Positions 7,743 to 16,590 of a stretch of DNA of 64,000 nt are shown one piece after another. The stretch comes from MGBC163016 sp964631345 (GTDB lineage: Bacteria > Actinomycetota > Coriobacteriia > Coriobacteriales > Eggerthellaceae), in assembly GCA_964631345.1 (NCBI GenBank), contig CAZVWE010000001.1, positions 1 through 64,000 on the forward strand. Reading direction: 5' to 3'. The position numbers and the translations under genes were made by a program. Positions within the stretch are counted from its first letter, which is position 1. Every line of letters begins with the position of its first letter. Under the pieces are notes generated by a model. That model ran no database searches. It had not been told where the DNA came from and saw only the letters and a program-made list of their open reading frames with translations.

Positions 7743-9061
7743 CAAATCTTCCATGAACGTCCGACTCTCGACTCCTCACAAAGCTCGTCAATCGCATGCC
7801 CATTAGCAAGTACGTGTCCAGGCAAAATATCCAAAATCGGCTTAACGACAAAGTCTCTCTCTGTTGCACGCGGATGCGGAAGCGTTAGGCGCTCGCCTTC
7901 AAAAGCATACATCTGGTAGTCCACTATATCTAAATCAAGCGTGCGTGGTCCATTTTCTTCATGTCTAACACGACCAAGCATTCCTTCAATAGCATGCAAA
8001 TAATCAAGCAACTCCAGAGGCGGAATTCCTGTACGCAAAAGTATCGCCGTATTTATGAAATCATCCTGATCTTCTTTGTACGCAGGCTCACTTTTATAAA
8101 AAGGTGCGATATCAATTATCTGAGAATCGGGAAGCTGACAAAGCTTGCCAACAGCAAGATTTATCTGAGCCATCTTTGCTTCATCTTCTTCCCCTGGCTC
8201 TGCCACAAGTGCAACATTTGAACCAGCAGATAGAATCACATAAGGTCGAAGATTCGAAAGGGCTTCGGCTGTTACCTTTACATTATGTGTACGAACAACA
8301 GTTGCACCAAGTTCGCACGCAAGTAATGCTTCTTCAGCAGAGGCCGCATCACGTGCATCCATATCAGATTTATCAAGCTTGTACGCATGTGTGATGTAGC
8401 TCTTACGAGAAACTGCAGCCATAACAGGGTATCCAAGATGACGAAACTCATGAATGTTGCGCATCAATTCTATAGTTTGCGAAAAGTCTTTCCCAAAACC
8501 AGGGCCTGGATCAACGCAAATCCTATCGTGTTCAACTCCCAGTTTTTCAAGCATCTTGCATTGCGTAACCAAGAAGTCTTTGACGTCTGTTACCACATCC
8601 GAATAAGTGGGTGCATCTTGCATGTTTTCAGGAATGCCCTGCATATGCATAACAACAAGACCCACATCGGCATTGGCCGCAAGATTTGCCATATCCGGAT
8701 CAGTAAACCCTGATACATCGTTAATGATTGAAGCGCCCTCTGCGATAGCCTTCTGCGCAACATATGCATGACGAGTGTCTACAGATACGCATATTCCCTT
8801 ATCAGCAAGTGCACCGACCACGGGCTCAATACGCGCCCACTCTTCATCAACGTCAACCGGCATCGCACCAGGTCTTGTTGATTCCCCTCCAACATCTATG
8901 ATGGATGCACCGTCTGCAATAAGTTGTTCTGCATGTTCTAACGCACGCGCAGGATCAAGAAACTTACCGCCATCGGTAAAAGAGTCAGGAGTCATATTTA
9001 ATATCCCCATCAAAATGGGGATATTTGTATCGAACTCAAATTGTGCACATCGCCAGATCAT
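7742..9061 (-). CDS. folP: Bifunctional dihydropteroate synthase / HPPK (FolP-FolK fusion)
   Basis: The 439-residue protein joins two consecutive folate-synthesis enzymes. Residues 1-270 are dihydropteroate synthase (GILNMTPDSFTDGG, GGESTRPGA, DPGPGFGKD, the AAVSRKSYI loop). Residues about 272-430 are 6-hydroxymethyl-dihydropterin pyrophosphokinase (LSAGSN, SEPAYKEDQDDFINTA, RHEENGPRTLDLDI, LPHPRATERDFV). HPPK supplies the pterin diphosphate that DHPS condenses with p-aminobenzoate, so the fusion puts the steps on one chain, here in the order FolP then FolK. It overlaps ftsH by four bases (ATGA) and birA by one. The aldolase FolB, normally between or beside these genes, is not seen here. Confidence 0.93.
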   Translation of the reverse strand: MIWRCAQFEFDTNIPILMGILNMTPDSFTDGGKFLDPARALEHAEQLIADGASIIDVGGESTRPGAMPVDVDEEWARIEPVVGALADKGICVSVDTRHAYVAQKAIAEGASIINDVSGFTDPDMANLAANADVGLVVMHMQGIPENMQDAPTYSDVVTDVKDFLVTQCKMLEKLGVEHDRICVDPGPGFGKDFSQTIELMRNIHEFRHLGYPVMAAVSRKSYITHAYKLDKSDMDARDAASAEEALLACELGATVVRTHNVKVTAEALSNLRPYVILSAGSNVALVAEPGEEDEAKMAQINLAVGKLCQLPDSQIIDIAPFYKSEPAYKEDQDDFINTAILLRTGIPPLELLDYLHAIEGMLGRVRHEENGPRTLDLDIVDYQMYAFEGERLTLPHPRATERDFVVKPILDILPGHVLANGHAIDELCEESRVGRSWKI

Positions 9062-11817
9062 TGATTGCTTGACTCGTTGCTTTCTGGTGTTTGGCTATCC
9101 AAAGCTTGGTCATCTGATGTTTGATCATCTGATGGCTGGTTATCCAACCCTTGAGTTTCCGCATCGTTGTTTGATAAATCATTGTCAGTAGTTTTTTGTT
9201 CAGCAGGCATATCGGCATCGGCATTTTCAGCAGATGCATCTTTCGCTAACCCATATGGATCTGCATAAATGCTTTCAATTTTGCTTGAGCTAGCTGCATT
9301 ATCAGTGTCTTTTGCAATTGCAGTAGTTTCCGTACCTGCTGCTATGTCAGTTGCATCCCCCGCATTGCCTAAAGGTGTTTCGCTTTGCCTTTCGTAATAA
9401 GCCTCAGGGGGAAGCTTACTTATTAACGTTCCTGGAGCAGGTGCAGCTATGTAGTCCTCAAGCGGAATACTGGTTTTCGATTGATTGTCAGGTGCCTCTG
9501 GAATAACAGGTGGCTTTATATCATCATCAAACCCGGGAATTATCACGTAAGGGGACGACGACATAATGTCTTCGCGTCTAATCTCGGCATCCACCTGAGT
9601 TTGTGTTGGTTCATCGGATGTATCTGCATTCTTAGCTGGCGTCCAGAAAGGACCATTTGGATTTTGATCCCCTGGTTCTACATGCTCATTCATCCAATTT
9701 GGATCAGCGAGTTCTGGGTGTTGCTCAGCATCCTTACGCCTTGCTTCTTGCTCTTCTTTCTCCTTTGCAGCAATGATATCTCCTTCACGTGCAAGATATT
9801 CATCCCACTTATTATCAAGAAGCGCCTGGCATGCCTCACCCTCAACTGTCTCACGCTCAAGTAGCACCTTTGCCATCAAATCCATTTGATCAGAATGGCT
9901 AGAAAGAATTGCATACGCTCTGTCATGAGCCTCTTTCATAATGACAGCAACTTGCTCATCAATCTTACGGGCGGTTTCTTCTGAGTAGTCTTGAGTATTT
10001 CCATAATCACGACCAAGGAACACTTCGTGATTTGGCTGTCCAAATACCTGAACTCCAAGCTCACTCATGCCATATTGCGTAACAATCGCACGTGCCATCT
10101 TGGACGCACGCTCAAGGTCATTCGAAGCGCCCGTTGTGATGTCATCGCAAAAGATTTCTTCCGCAACACGACCACCAAGGAATACAGCCAGTTCATCCTT
10201 CATTTCAGTAAGCGTATTTAGCACCTTGTCATCATCGGGAATCGACAGGGTGTACCCCAACGCACGACCACGAGAAATGATAGATATCTTATGCACAGGA
10301 TCAGCGCTATCAAGCAAATGCCCAACAAGAGCATGTCCACTTTCGTGATAAGCAATCGTGTGCTTGGTCTTTTCGTTCATGACGCGACCCTTACGCTCAG
10401 GACCTGCAATCACGCGTTCAAGAGACTCGTTTACCTCACGCATGCTGATTATTCTCTTTGATTTACGTGCAGTAAGAAGTGCTGACTCATTCATCAGGTT
10501 CGCTAAATCTGCTCCCGTAAATCCAGGGGTTATCTTTGCGATTGCGTCTAGATCAACATCGCTTCCGATTGGCTTATCTTTAGAATGCACTTCAAGAATA
10601 CGGCGACGCCCTCGAACATCTGGTGTGTCTACAACAATCTGACGATCGAAACGACCAGGACGCAAGAGTGCAGGGTCAAGCACATCGGCACGGTTAGTAG
10701 CTGCGATCAAAACTACTGATTCATTGGCCTCAAAGCCGTCCATCTCAACAAGCAACTGGTTTAATGTTTGTTCACGTTCGTCGTGTCCACCGCCAAGGCC
10801 TGTACCTCTTTGACGTCCAACAGCATCAATCTCGTCGATAAACACAATTGAAGGTGCTGCCTCTTTTGCATCCTTGAACAGATCGCGAACACGGCTAGCG
10901 CCGACACCGACAAACATCTCAACAAAATCAGAACCCGAAATAGAGAAAAACGGAACGCCTGCCTCACCTGCAACAGCACGCGCAAGAAGAGTTTTACCTG
11001 TACCTGGAGGGCCAACTAAAAGACATCCTCTTGGAATCTTTGCACCGATTGATTGATACTTCTCAGGATTTGCAAGAAAGTCCTTCACCTCTTGCATTTC
11101 CTCAACAGCCTCATCAACTCCAGCAACATCTGAAAACTTAACGTCAGGTCGCTCTTCTGTGGTTTTCTTTGCTTTATTCTTCCCAAAACTCATTTGAGAG
11201 TTATTGGCCTTCTGCATTTGGGAGAAGAAAAATATCAGCAAAGCGCCCAGCAATAAAAATGGAATCAAACTTACAAGAATAGATGTCCATCCATTTGGAA
11301 GAGTGATTTCATATTGCACATTTGGATGACGTGCTAAAAGATTTCCCAGAGAATCTGCGCCAACGTAAACACTTGTGTAATTACGCTCAGTGCCAAGAGT
11401 ATAAGTCTCGAGTTGTTCAGTCGAAATTCCTGATAGCTTATCGCCATCACTTCCGCGATGCTCAGCCATAAGTGCATTCATAGAATCGAAAGATGTGTTA
11501 AAAGCATCTGCGATTTTAGCCCCCGCAGTAGCTGCAGGATAATACTTACCCGTTACTGTGTAGTCATTAGCTGCGTAGGTAACAGAAGACACTCTATCTT
11601 GCTGAACAGCATCTACAAATTCGCTAGTATCCAATGTATCAACTGTGTTTTCCTGGCTCATTCCTAAAAACTGACTACCAAGAAAAACTCCGATCAAACA
11701 TAACAAGATAACCATGATGATGGTAGTTCTCATACGCTGCGGAGAATTTTGATGACTCCCCTGGTTTCCTGAGGGTGTCTCGGGTTTATTGGGCATGTTT
11801 TTTTGATTGTCGGGCAT
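9058..11817 (-). CDS. ftsH: ATP-dependent zinc metalloprotease FtsH with a long acidic tail
   Basis: A membrane-bound AAA+ protease that degrades damaged or unassembled membrane proteins and short-lived regulators. Transmembrane helix 1 is at about 31-50, the periplasmic-type FtsH_ext domain at 55-175 and helix 2 at 177-200. The AAA domain has Walker A GPPGTGKT at 269-276, Walker B VFIDEID at 325-331 and the second region of homology ending in RPGRFDRQ. The zinc site HESGH is at 491-495. At 919 residues it is some 250-280 longer than typical FtsH. The surplus is a C-terminal Asp/Glu/Ser/Thr/Gln-rich tail ending in short DQ/SD repeats. It lies in the classic tilS-hpt-ftsH-fol order. Confidence 0.96.
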   Translation of the reverse strand: MPDNQKNMPNKPETPSGNQGSHQNSPQRMRTTIIMVILLCLIGVFLGSQFLGMSQENTVDTLDTSEFVDAVQQDRVSSVTYAANDYTVTGKYYPAATAGAKIADAFNTSFDSMNALMAEHRGSDGDKLSGISTEQLETYTLGTERNYTSVYVGADSLGNLLARHPNVQYEITLPNGWTSILVSLIPFLLLGALLIFFFSQMQKANNSQMSFGKNKAKKTTEERPDVKFSDVAGVDEAVEEMQEVKDFLANPEKYQSIGAKIPRGCLLVGPPGTGKTLLARAVAGEAGVPFFSISGSDFVEMFVGVGASRVRDLFKDAKEAAPSIVFIDEIDAVGRQRGTGLGGGHDEREQTLNQLLVEMDGFEANESVVLIAATNRADVLDPALLRPGRFDRQIVVDTPDVRGRRRILEVHSKDKPIGSDVDLDAIAKITPGFTGADLANLMNESALLTARKSKRIISMREVNESLERVIAGPERKGRVMNEKTKHTIAYHESGHALVGHLLDSADPVHKISIISRGRALGYTLSIPDDDKVLNTLTEMKDELAVFLGGRVAEEIFCDDITTGASNDLERASKMARAIVTQYGMSELGVQVFGQPNHEVFLGRDYGNTQDYSEETARKIDEQVAVIMKEAHDRAYAILSSHSDQMDLMAKVLLERETVEGEACQALLDNKWDEYLAREGDIIAAKEKEEQEARRKDAEQHPELADPNWMNEHVEPGDQNPNGPFWTPAKNADTSDEPTQTQVDAEIRREDIMSSSPYVIIPGFDDDIKPPVIPEAPDNQSKTSIPLEDYIAAPAPGTLISKLPPEAYYERQSETPLGNAGDATDIAAGTETTAIAKDTDNAASSSKIESIYADPYGLAKDASAENADADMPAEQKTTDNDLSNNDAETQGLDNQPSDDQTSDDQALDSQTPESNESSNQ

Positions 11818-11833
11818 TTTGCCTTACCTTCAC

Positions 11834-12388
11834 TTACTGTCCATAGACTTCTGGCTTAAGTACACAAGCACAAGGGAGATTACGATAGTGCTGTGCATAG
11901 TCAAGCCCATATCCAACTATGAATTCATCTGGGCATTCAAAACCTATATATTCCACATCATCTTTAGGATAGGCAGAACCTTTTTTATATAAAAAAGACG
12001 CACATGTAACTGAAGCAGGCTTTCTTGCCACAAAATCTTTCCGCAAGAATGAAAGCGTCAAGCCTGAATCGATAATGTCTTCAATAATTATCACGTGCTT
12101 ACCTTCAATATCGGAACTCAAATCCTTTTCGATTCGAACCATCCCAGAGCTTTTAGTGCCACTTCCATAAGAAGATATGGCCATAAAATCCATCTCTAGC
12201 GGAAGATTAATGCTTCTCACAAGATCAGATGCAAAGATGGCTGATCCACGAAGCACACAGACAAGCACTATACCCTGCCCCTTTTGTACCTTTGAGGCAA
12301 AATCTTGAGTTATCTGTTCCCCGATTTCATTCACTCGCTTTGCAATTTCTTCAGCAGTGAATAAAACTTCTTTTATATCTTCGTGCAC
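11834..12388 (-). CDS. hpt: Hypoxanthine phosphoribosyltransferase
   Basis: A 184-residue type I PRTase that makes IMP or GMP from hypoxanthine or guanine and PRPP (purine salvage). The PRPP loop is IIEDIIDSGLTL, the early pyrophosphate loop is VCVLRGSAIFASDL, and the base-binding end is YIGFECPDEFIVGYGLDYAQ. Start is GTG with AAGGAAG three bases upstream. It precedes ftsH by 16 bases. The roughly 200 bases upstream of it contain no gene, so a promoter for hpt-ftsH-folPK-birA probably lies there. Confidence 0.95.
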   Translation of the reverse strand: MHEDIKEVLFTAEEIAKRVNEIGEQITQDFASKVQKGQGIVLVCVLRGSAIFASDLVRSINLPLEMDFMAISSYGSGTKSSGMVRIEKDLSSDIEGKHVIIIEDIIDSGLTLSFLRKDFVARKPASVTCASFLYKKGSAYPKDDVEYIGFECPDEFIVGYGLDYAQHYRNLPCACVLKPEVYGQ

Positions 12389-12593
12389 TATCTTCCTTAT
12401 CTGCTAAATAGCATTGTCAAATCGACATCGAACAAGTTTACCATTGCATCCATTGACGCCGCTTAAGTCACATAAACTTGTAATAAAGGTTACTTGCAAA
12501 CGGCGGTAACACCAAGCGTGAAATGGGAGAATGCTCGTCTTGTATTAATCAAAGAGTTAAGTAGAATCGGAAGTGCGCCTCATCTCTTATGTG

Positions 12594-13262
12594 CTAACCC
12601 TCGCATTTAAGTTCTGGAAATTCTTTGAGCAAGCGAGTAACGGGCAACCCTACGATATTGTCGAAGTCTCCCTTATAGTCCTCCACAAGTTCTGCGCCTT
12701 TACCCTGAATGGCATATGCGCCCGCCTTGTCAAATGACTCACCTTGTCTCAGGTAATCCTCAATCTGAGATTCAGTTAGCACCTTAAATCTAACTTCACT
12801 CTTTTCGCAAAACGTCCTATACCCAACAGTCACGTCCTCGTGCCCATCGCTTGCAACCATCCAAACGGATACTGCTGTGATTACATCATGCGTATCGTTA
12901 GAAAGACAATTAAGCATCCTTTTTGCATCATCTAAATTTCTGGGCTTTCCGAATATCTCGCCATCTTTAACAACCATAGTATCGGCGCCAATAACCATGA
13001 ACAATCCTTGTCTATTCTCAGCGAGAAGCTCTTGTACGACGCTCCCTGCCTTTTGCTCAGCAAGTTTTTTAGCAGCCTCAACTGGAACCTGAAGTTGGTC
13101 AGGATCAAGCGATTCATCAATTGGATTTTGCGGAAGGCGAACATCAAACCTAATACCTGCTCCTTTTAAAAGCTCATGTCTTCTAGGGCTTGAACTTGCA
13201 AGCAGCACCTTCAACGATCCATATGGGTTTGTATTCTTATCCGTAGATTGATTATCTGTCAC
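12594..13262 (-). CDS. maf: Maf family nucleoside triphosphate pyrophosphatase
   Basis: A 222-residue Maf/YhdE-type protein that hydrolyses non-canonical or modified dNTP/NTPs to monophosphates. The N-terminal signature LASSSPRRHELLKGAG, the conserved GADTMVV and GKPRNLDDAKRMLNCLS segments, and the C-terminal AYAIQGKGAELVEDYKGDFDNIVGLP in shortened form are all present. Start is GTG preceded by AGAGGATACAAA. It is inserted between tilS (83 bases upstream) and hpt, a minor change from the usual order. Confidence 0.93.
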   Translation of the reverse strand: MTDNQSTDKNTNPYGSLKVLLASSSPRRHELLKGAGIRFDVRLPQNPIDESLDPDQLQVPVEAAKKLAEQKAGSVVQELLAENRQGLFMVIGADTMVVKDGEIFGKPRNLDDAKRMLNCLSNDTHDVITAVSVWMVASDGHEDVTVGYRTFCEKSEVRFKVLTESQIEDYLRQGESFDKAGAYAIQGKGAELVEDYKGDFDNIVGLPVTRLLKEFPELKCEG

Positions 13263-13344
13263 TTTGTATCCTCTATGACTTATCTGTGATGTCTTAATAT
13301 ATTGTCGATCTGCGAGTTATTCTTTGTCTTGTATCGCCTGCGTA

Positions 13345-14565
13345 TTATGCCTTGTGTCCTTTACGCCTTGATCTATATTCTTCCATACGCTCAACCCTAA
13401 CACCACGTTTATTGGAGCTAACGGCTAAGTCCCCTTGGATGTTTGTCACATAACCACTGATCGGAATACCTTCACAAAACGCATCAAGTACTGCTTCAAC
13501 CGATGCGGCATCAATACGTTCTTCGATGCCTTGCATTCCCTTCAAAAGTTTATGTACACAACGTCTCTGCAAAGGGTGCGGGATTTCACCAAACTCAGGT
13601 TGGAGAACAAATCCATCAATTACAAAAGTTGACGCGTCAAAATCATCAAACTCACAAAATTCAATATCATCAAGGCGCCTTACATGCTTTCTTAATACAT
13701 CCAAAGCAAAATCATCAAGCATGTCATCTTCATCCGCAATTAAATCCATCGTACGGATAAGTGCCCTATCAGACCCAGAGTTCCACTCACGAGCTTTTGG
13801 GACTATAGCATGCCTTACATATGCTCGAAATCTATCAGTATGAGCATTTGTGGCATCTTCTCTCCAAAGTGTCCCACTATCGTCTTTCACAACCGGATAT
13901 TTTGTAACTCCGCACGATAGACCATCTGCATCCAAAGCATCTGCCGCTAAAGCTCGGGCATTTATGTAATCCCTAAGCTCTACACGAGTGCAATCCAAAA
14001 GCGGTCTTACAACTTTTCCATTTTCGAAAAGCATTCCTCGAAATCCACCAGGACCTGTACCCACAATTGATCTCATATAAAAGTTCTCAATACGATCATC
14101 AGCTGTATGCGCAGTTACGATTCTTCCTTTTGAGAGCGGATATGCCTCATGCAAACACATAGATTCCAAAGCCTCATTTGCCGCTTTGTATCTCTCATGC
14201 CTTGCAAGTGCTTCTATATTTTCACCAGTTCTTAAAGCTTCACCCTTAACATCAATCTCACATAAGAAAAATGGCAAAGAGAGTTCATCGGCAAGACATT
14301 TAACAAAACGCGCATCCGCCTCGGCTTCTTCCCCACGCAGTTTATGATTTACATGGAGAACAGCGAGCGCCCCTACTTCCCCATCGTCTCGAAGTTTAGA
14401 CATAAGATATGCAAGAGCTGTTGAATCAGACCCACCGGATACCATTAACAAACATGCGCAAGTTGAATCAAATAGCTGTCTGTATTGTATGGTCTGTTTA
14501 AATTGCCTAAAAACAGCATCCAATACTTCACTAGATATAGACATATCACTTACAGGATCGCTCAC
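13345..14565 (-). CDS. tilS: tRNA(Ile)-lysidine synthase
   Basis: TilS converts C34 of the CAU-anticodon isoleucine tRNA to lysidine, an essential modification for AUA decoding. The PP-loop ATP site SGGSDS is at residues 43-48, followed by VLHVNHKLRGEEAEAD and TAHTADDRIENFYMR, both diagnostic. The 406-residue length fits forms with a C-terminal accessory domain. It begins with GTG and overlaps the deacetylase stop by four bases (GTGA), so the two are translationally coupled. Confidence 0.94.
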   Translation of the reverse strand: MSDPVSDMSISSEVLDAVFRQFKQTIQYRQLFDSTCACLLMVSGGSDSTALAYLMSKLRDDGEVGALAVLHVNHKLRGEEAEADARFVKCLADELSLPFFLCEIDVKGEALRTGENIEALARHERYKAANEALESMCLHEAYPLSKGRIVTAHTADDRIENFYMRSIVGTGPGGFRGMLFENGKVVRPLLDCTRVELRDYINARALAADALDADGLSCGVTKYPVVKDDSGTLWREDATNAHTDRFRAYVRHAIVPKAREWNSGSDRALIRTMDLIADEDDMLDDFALDVLRKHVRRLDDIEFCEFDDFDASTFVIDGFVLQPEFGEIPHPLQRRCVHKLLKGMQGIEERIDAASVEAVLDAFCEGIPISGYVTNIQGDLAVSSNKRGVRVERMEEYRSRRKGHKA

Positions 14566-15806
14566 TTGGCGTATTCCAATAACTCATCAATTGTGACAAA
14601 TTTATATCCTTGATCTTTAAGCTCTGGAAGGCACGCAGCTAAAGCTTCAATTGTCTGTGATCTATCGCCACCACCGTCATGCATAAGAATGATATCCCCT
14701 GGTTGTGCAGACATAAGTTGATCAATAATATGCTGAACCCCTGGGCGCGACCAATCCATAGTGTCTATATTCCAACCTATTTCATAGTCAGCATAGGGAT
14801 ATATTACCTGCGTAACATTTTCAGGAAGGTTGCCACCCGGAGCGCGGATTACTCGTTCTGTATCTCCACCAACAACATCAACTATGACTTGCTGTCCATC
14901 TGTAATCTCAGCAACTATCTCATCCGGTGTCATAAGACCAAGATTTACTCTTTGACCACTTCCTTGTGCATGGTCCCAGCTGTGAGTACACAGCTGATTT
15001 CCCATTTCATTAGAGCGTTTAACTTGATCAGCATGATCCTCAACCTGTGTGCCAATCATAAAAAACGTAGCTTTGGCATCGTTTGCTTCAAGAAGATCCA
15101 AAACTTGAGAAGTAGTCTCAGGCCAAGGTCCATCATCAAATGTAAGGGCGATGACTTTATCGCCACCAGTATCAATGTTGTAGTGGTTTTCTAGTATACT
15201 TCCTGGGTCTGTTGTTTGTTCATCGATCACTGTCCCAGACGTAAGCCCAGTCTTGCGCTTTAAAACTCCTGTTTGTTTATCACCTGCGAATTCATGTATT
15301 GCACCCGAGCCAGAAACAGTCACAGTTGGCGCAATTGGAATTTCTTCTACAGATGAATCCTCAACGATATCGGCTCCTATTGACACCTCAATAGAATCCC
15401 CAAACCTAAGCTTATACTCGGCAGGATCAACCTCTTCGCCATTTACAAAAGCAGTGTATGGTTCACCTTTACCGGCTTCTAGAATTTTGCCATCAATAGC
15501 AAGAAAGTTTCCCGCCTCAGTTTTTAGATTTGCGCTAGCTATAGCTTGATCTACTGTCATGAAACGTTTTACTTCATATTGCTTACCATTAATCGTTGCC
15601 TCGTATGGCCAAGGATAAGCATATGCAACCACTCCGGAGACAGCTAAAACTAGCACCATAATGCAAACTGCTATAAACCATTTTTTTATAGGTCTACGAC
15701 GCGCACGTGGACGACCTACGGGAGGAGGAGTAGGCGCAAGCTGAACAGCAACGTGCTTGCCATTCAATTCAGGATTTTCTAATGTGTTAACCTGCACAGA
15801 CCCCAC
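14562..15806 (-). CDS. Membrane-anchored polysaccharide deacetylase (NodB fold)
   Basis: A 414-residue protein with a basic cytoplasmic N-terminus (RPRARRRPIKK), one transmembrane helix at about 43-63, an ubiquitin-like/beta-grasp style linker at 70-140 and a NodB deacetylase domain from about 215. The catalytic motif is TFDDGPWPET, and the zinc histidines are in HSWDHA. Late motifs are RAPGGNLPE and ILMHDGGGDRSQT. Such enzymes remove acetyl groups from peptidoglycan or from secreted polysaccharide. The substrate cannot be told here. Start is GTG. It stands between the surface operon and tilS, overlapping tilS by four bases. Confidence 0.88.
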   Translation of the reverse strand: MGSVQVNTLENPELNGKHVAVQLAPTPPPVGRPRARRRPIKKWFIAVCIMVLVLAVSGVVAYAYPWPYEATINGKQYEVKRFMTVDQAIASANLKTEAGNFLAIDGKILEAGKGEPYTAFVNGEEVDPAEYKLRFGDSIEVSIGADIVEDSSVEEIPIAPTVTVSGSGAIHEFAGDKQTGVLKRKTGLTSGTVIDEQTTDPGSILENHYNIDTGGDKVIALTFDDGPWPETTSQVLDLLEANDAKATFFMIGTQVEDHADQVKRSNEMGNQLCTHSWDHAQGSGQRVNLGLMTPDEIVAEITDGQQVIVDVVGGDTERVIRAPGGNLPENVTQVIYPYADYEIGWNIDTMDWSRPGVQHIIDQLMSAQPGDIILMHDGGGDRSQTIEALAACLPELKDQGYKFVTIDELLEYAK

Positions 15807-15937
15807 TGATGCGTTTTTCCTTCGTTTAAATCAAGTGGCTTTAATACCCAAATGAACACCAAATAATTAGTTGTGATTTTACACTCTTTTTGCTAGGCAT
15901 TTTCTAGAGCATGGCTCTCTTAATATATTTTTCAGAA

Positions 15938-16552
15938 TTAATTTGAAGGTTTGTTCGCGCGACGAATAATTGTATCTCCTGCAAGCGCTAAAAGCATTCC
16001 CCCAATGATCAAACACACCATAAAAATCTTGCCCATCCACGAGGAAAGAGCTGTCGCAACAGATCCGATAAACGGAACTACTATAGTCACTTTACCAATT
16101 ACATTCGAATACCCAACCGGAGCTAAGTCTTCGTCTGGGTTTGCATCTCCTTTAGTCCTAAGCTCTCTTAAATCAGTGTCATTTTGAGTCACTCTATGAG
16201 TGATGATGCGCCCTGCATTTTGAGCATTTGTCCCCTGACCCGTAGAACTCACCGCGCTTTCAAGAGGTTCATGAAAGGTGACAATATCTCCAACTTGCAA
16301 AGTAGCAGGATCAACAGATTGCGAATAAACCAAACTCCCAGGAGTAATTGCTGGTGTCATAGATGCAGTTACAACATTATATGGAGAAGACCCGAACATA
16401 GGAGGCACAACGATCGCAACACAAAGCGCCAAACATACAACCACAACGGCCATTCCGAATGCAACTAGTATTCTCCCAAACAAAACCCCTGATCCTCCTT
16501 TTTTTTGAGGAGCATCAGGGGTCTCATTTAATTCATAACTTTTCTCTATCAC
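15938..16552 (-). CDS. sipW: SipW-type signal peptidase I
   Basis: A 204-residue ER/SipW-type (S26B) signal peptidase with a hydrophobic anchor at about 27-50 and a C-terminal helix at 172-192. Serine nucleophile Ser64 is in ASMTPAITPGSLV. The general base is a histidine (His119 in RIITHRV) instead of the lysine of ordinary bacterial enzymes, and the acidic site is KGDAN (Asp136). In Bacillus, SipW processes the biofilm fibre proteins TasA and TapA. Here it ends an operon with two proteins bearing SipW-style signals. The GTG at 16552 lacks a good ribosome site. A TTG at codon 24 has GGAGG ten bases upstream, so the true start may be later. Confidence 0.9.
   Translation of the reverse strand: MIEKSYELNETPDAPQKKGGSGVLFGRILVAFGMAVVVVCLALCVAIVVPPMFGSSPYNVVTASMTPAITPGSLVYSQSVDPATLQVGDIVTFHEPLESAVSSTGQGTNAQNAGRIITHRVTQNDTDLRELRTKGDANPDEDLAPVGYSNVIGKVTIVVPFIGSVATALSSWMGKIFMVCLIIGGMLLALAGDTIIRRANKPSN
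16482..16521 (-). promoter_or_regulatory. Terminator-like hairpin over the 5' end of sipW
   Basis: CCCCTGAT (16486-16493) pairs with ATCAGGGG (16514-16521). After one C-C mismatch, CTCC (16495-16498) pairs with GGAG (16509-16512). On the minus strand the hairpin ends in TTTT and holds an A-rich loop next to a GGAGG ribosome-site-like sequence. It lies inside the annotated sipW reading frame. It could lower sipW transcription relative to the fibre genes or mask an internal start. The structure is seen; the role is inference. Confidence 0.4.
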
Positions 16553-16590
16553 GTTAGTTTCAACCCAAAACCCTGCTTGTTAGATGTGAT

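Noticed and set aside
9058..9700. Frameshift or fused separate gene at the FtsH tail
   Set aside because: The tail is a continuous low-complexity acidic extension in frame and overlaps folPK by a normal ATGA junction, so it looks genuine.
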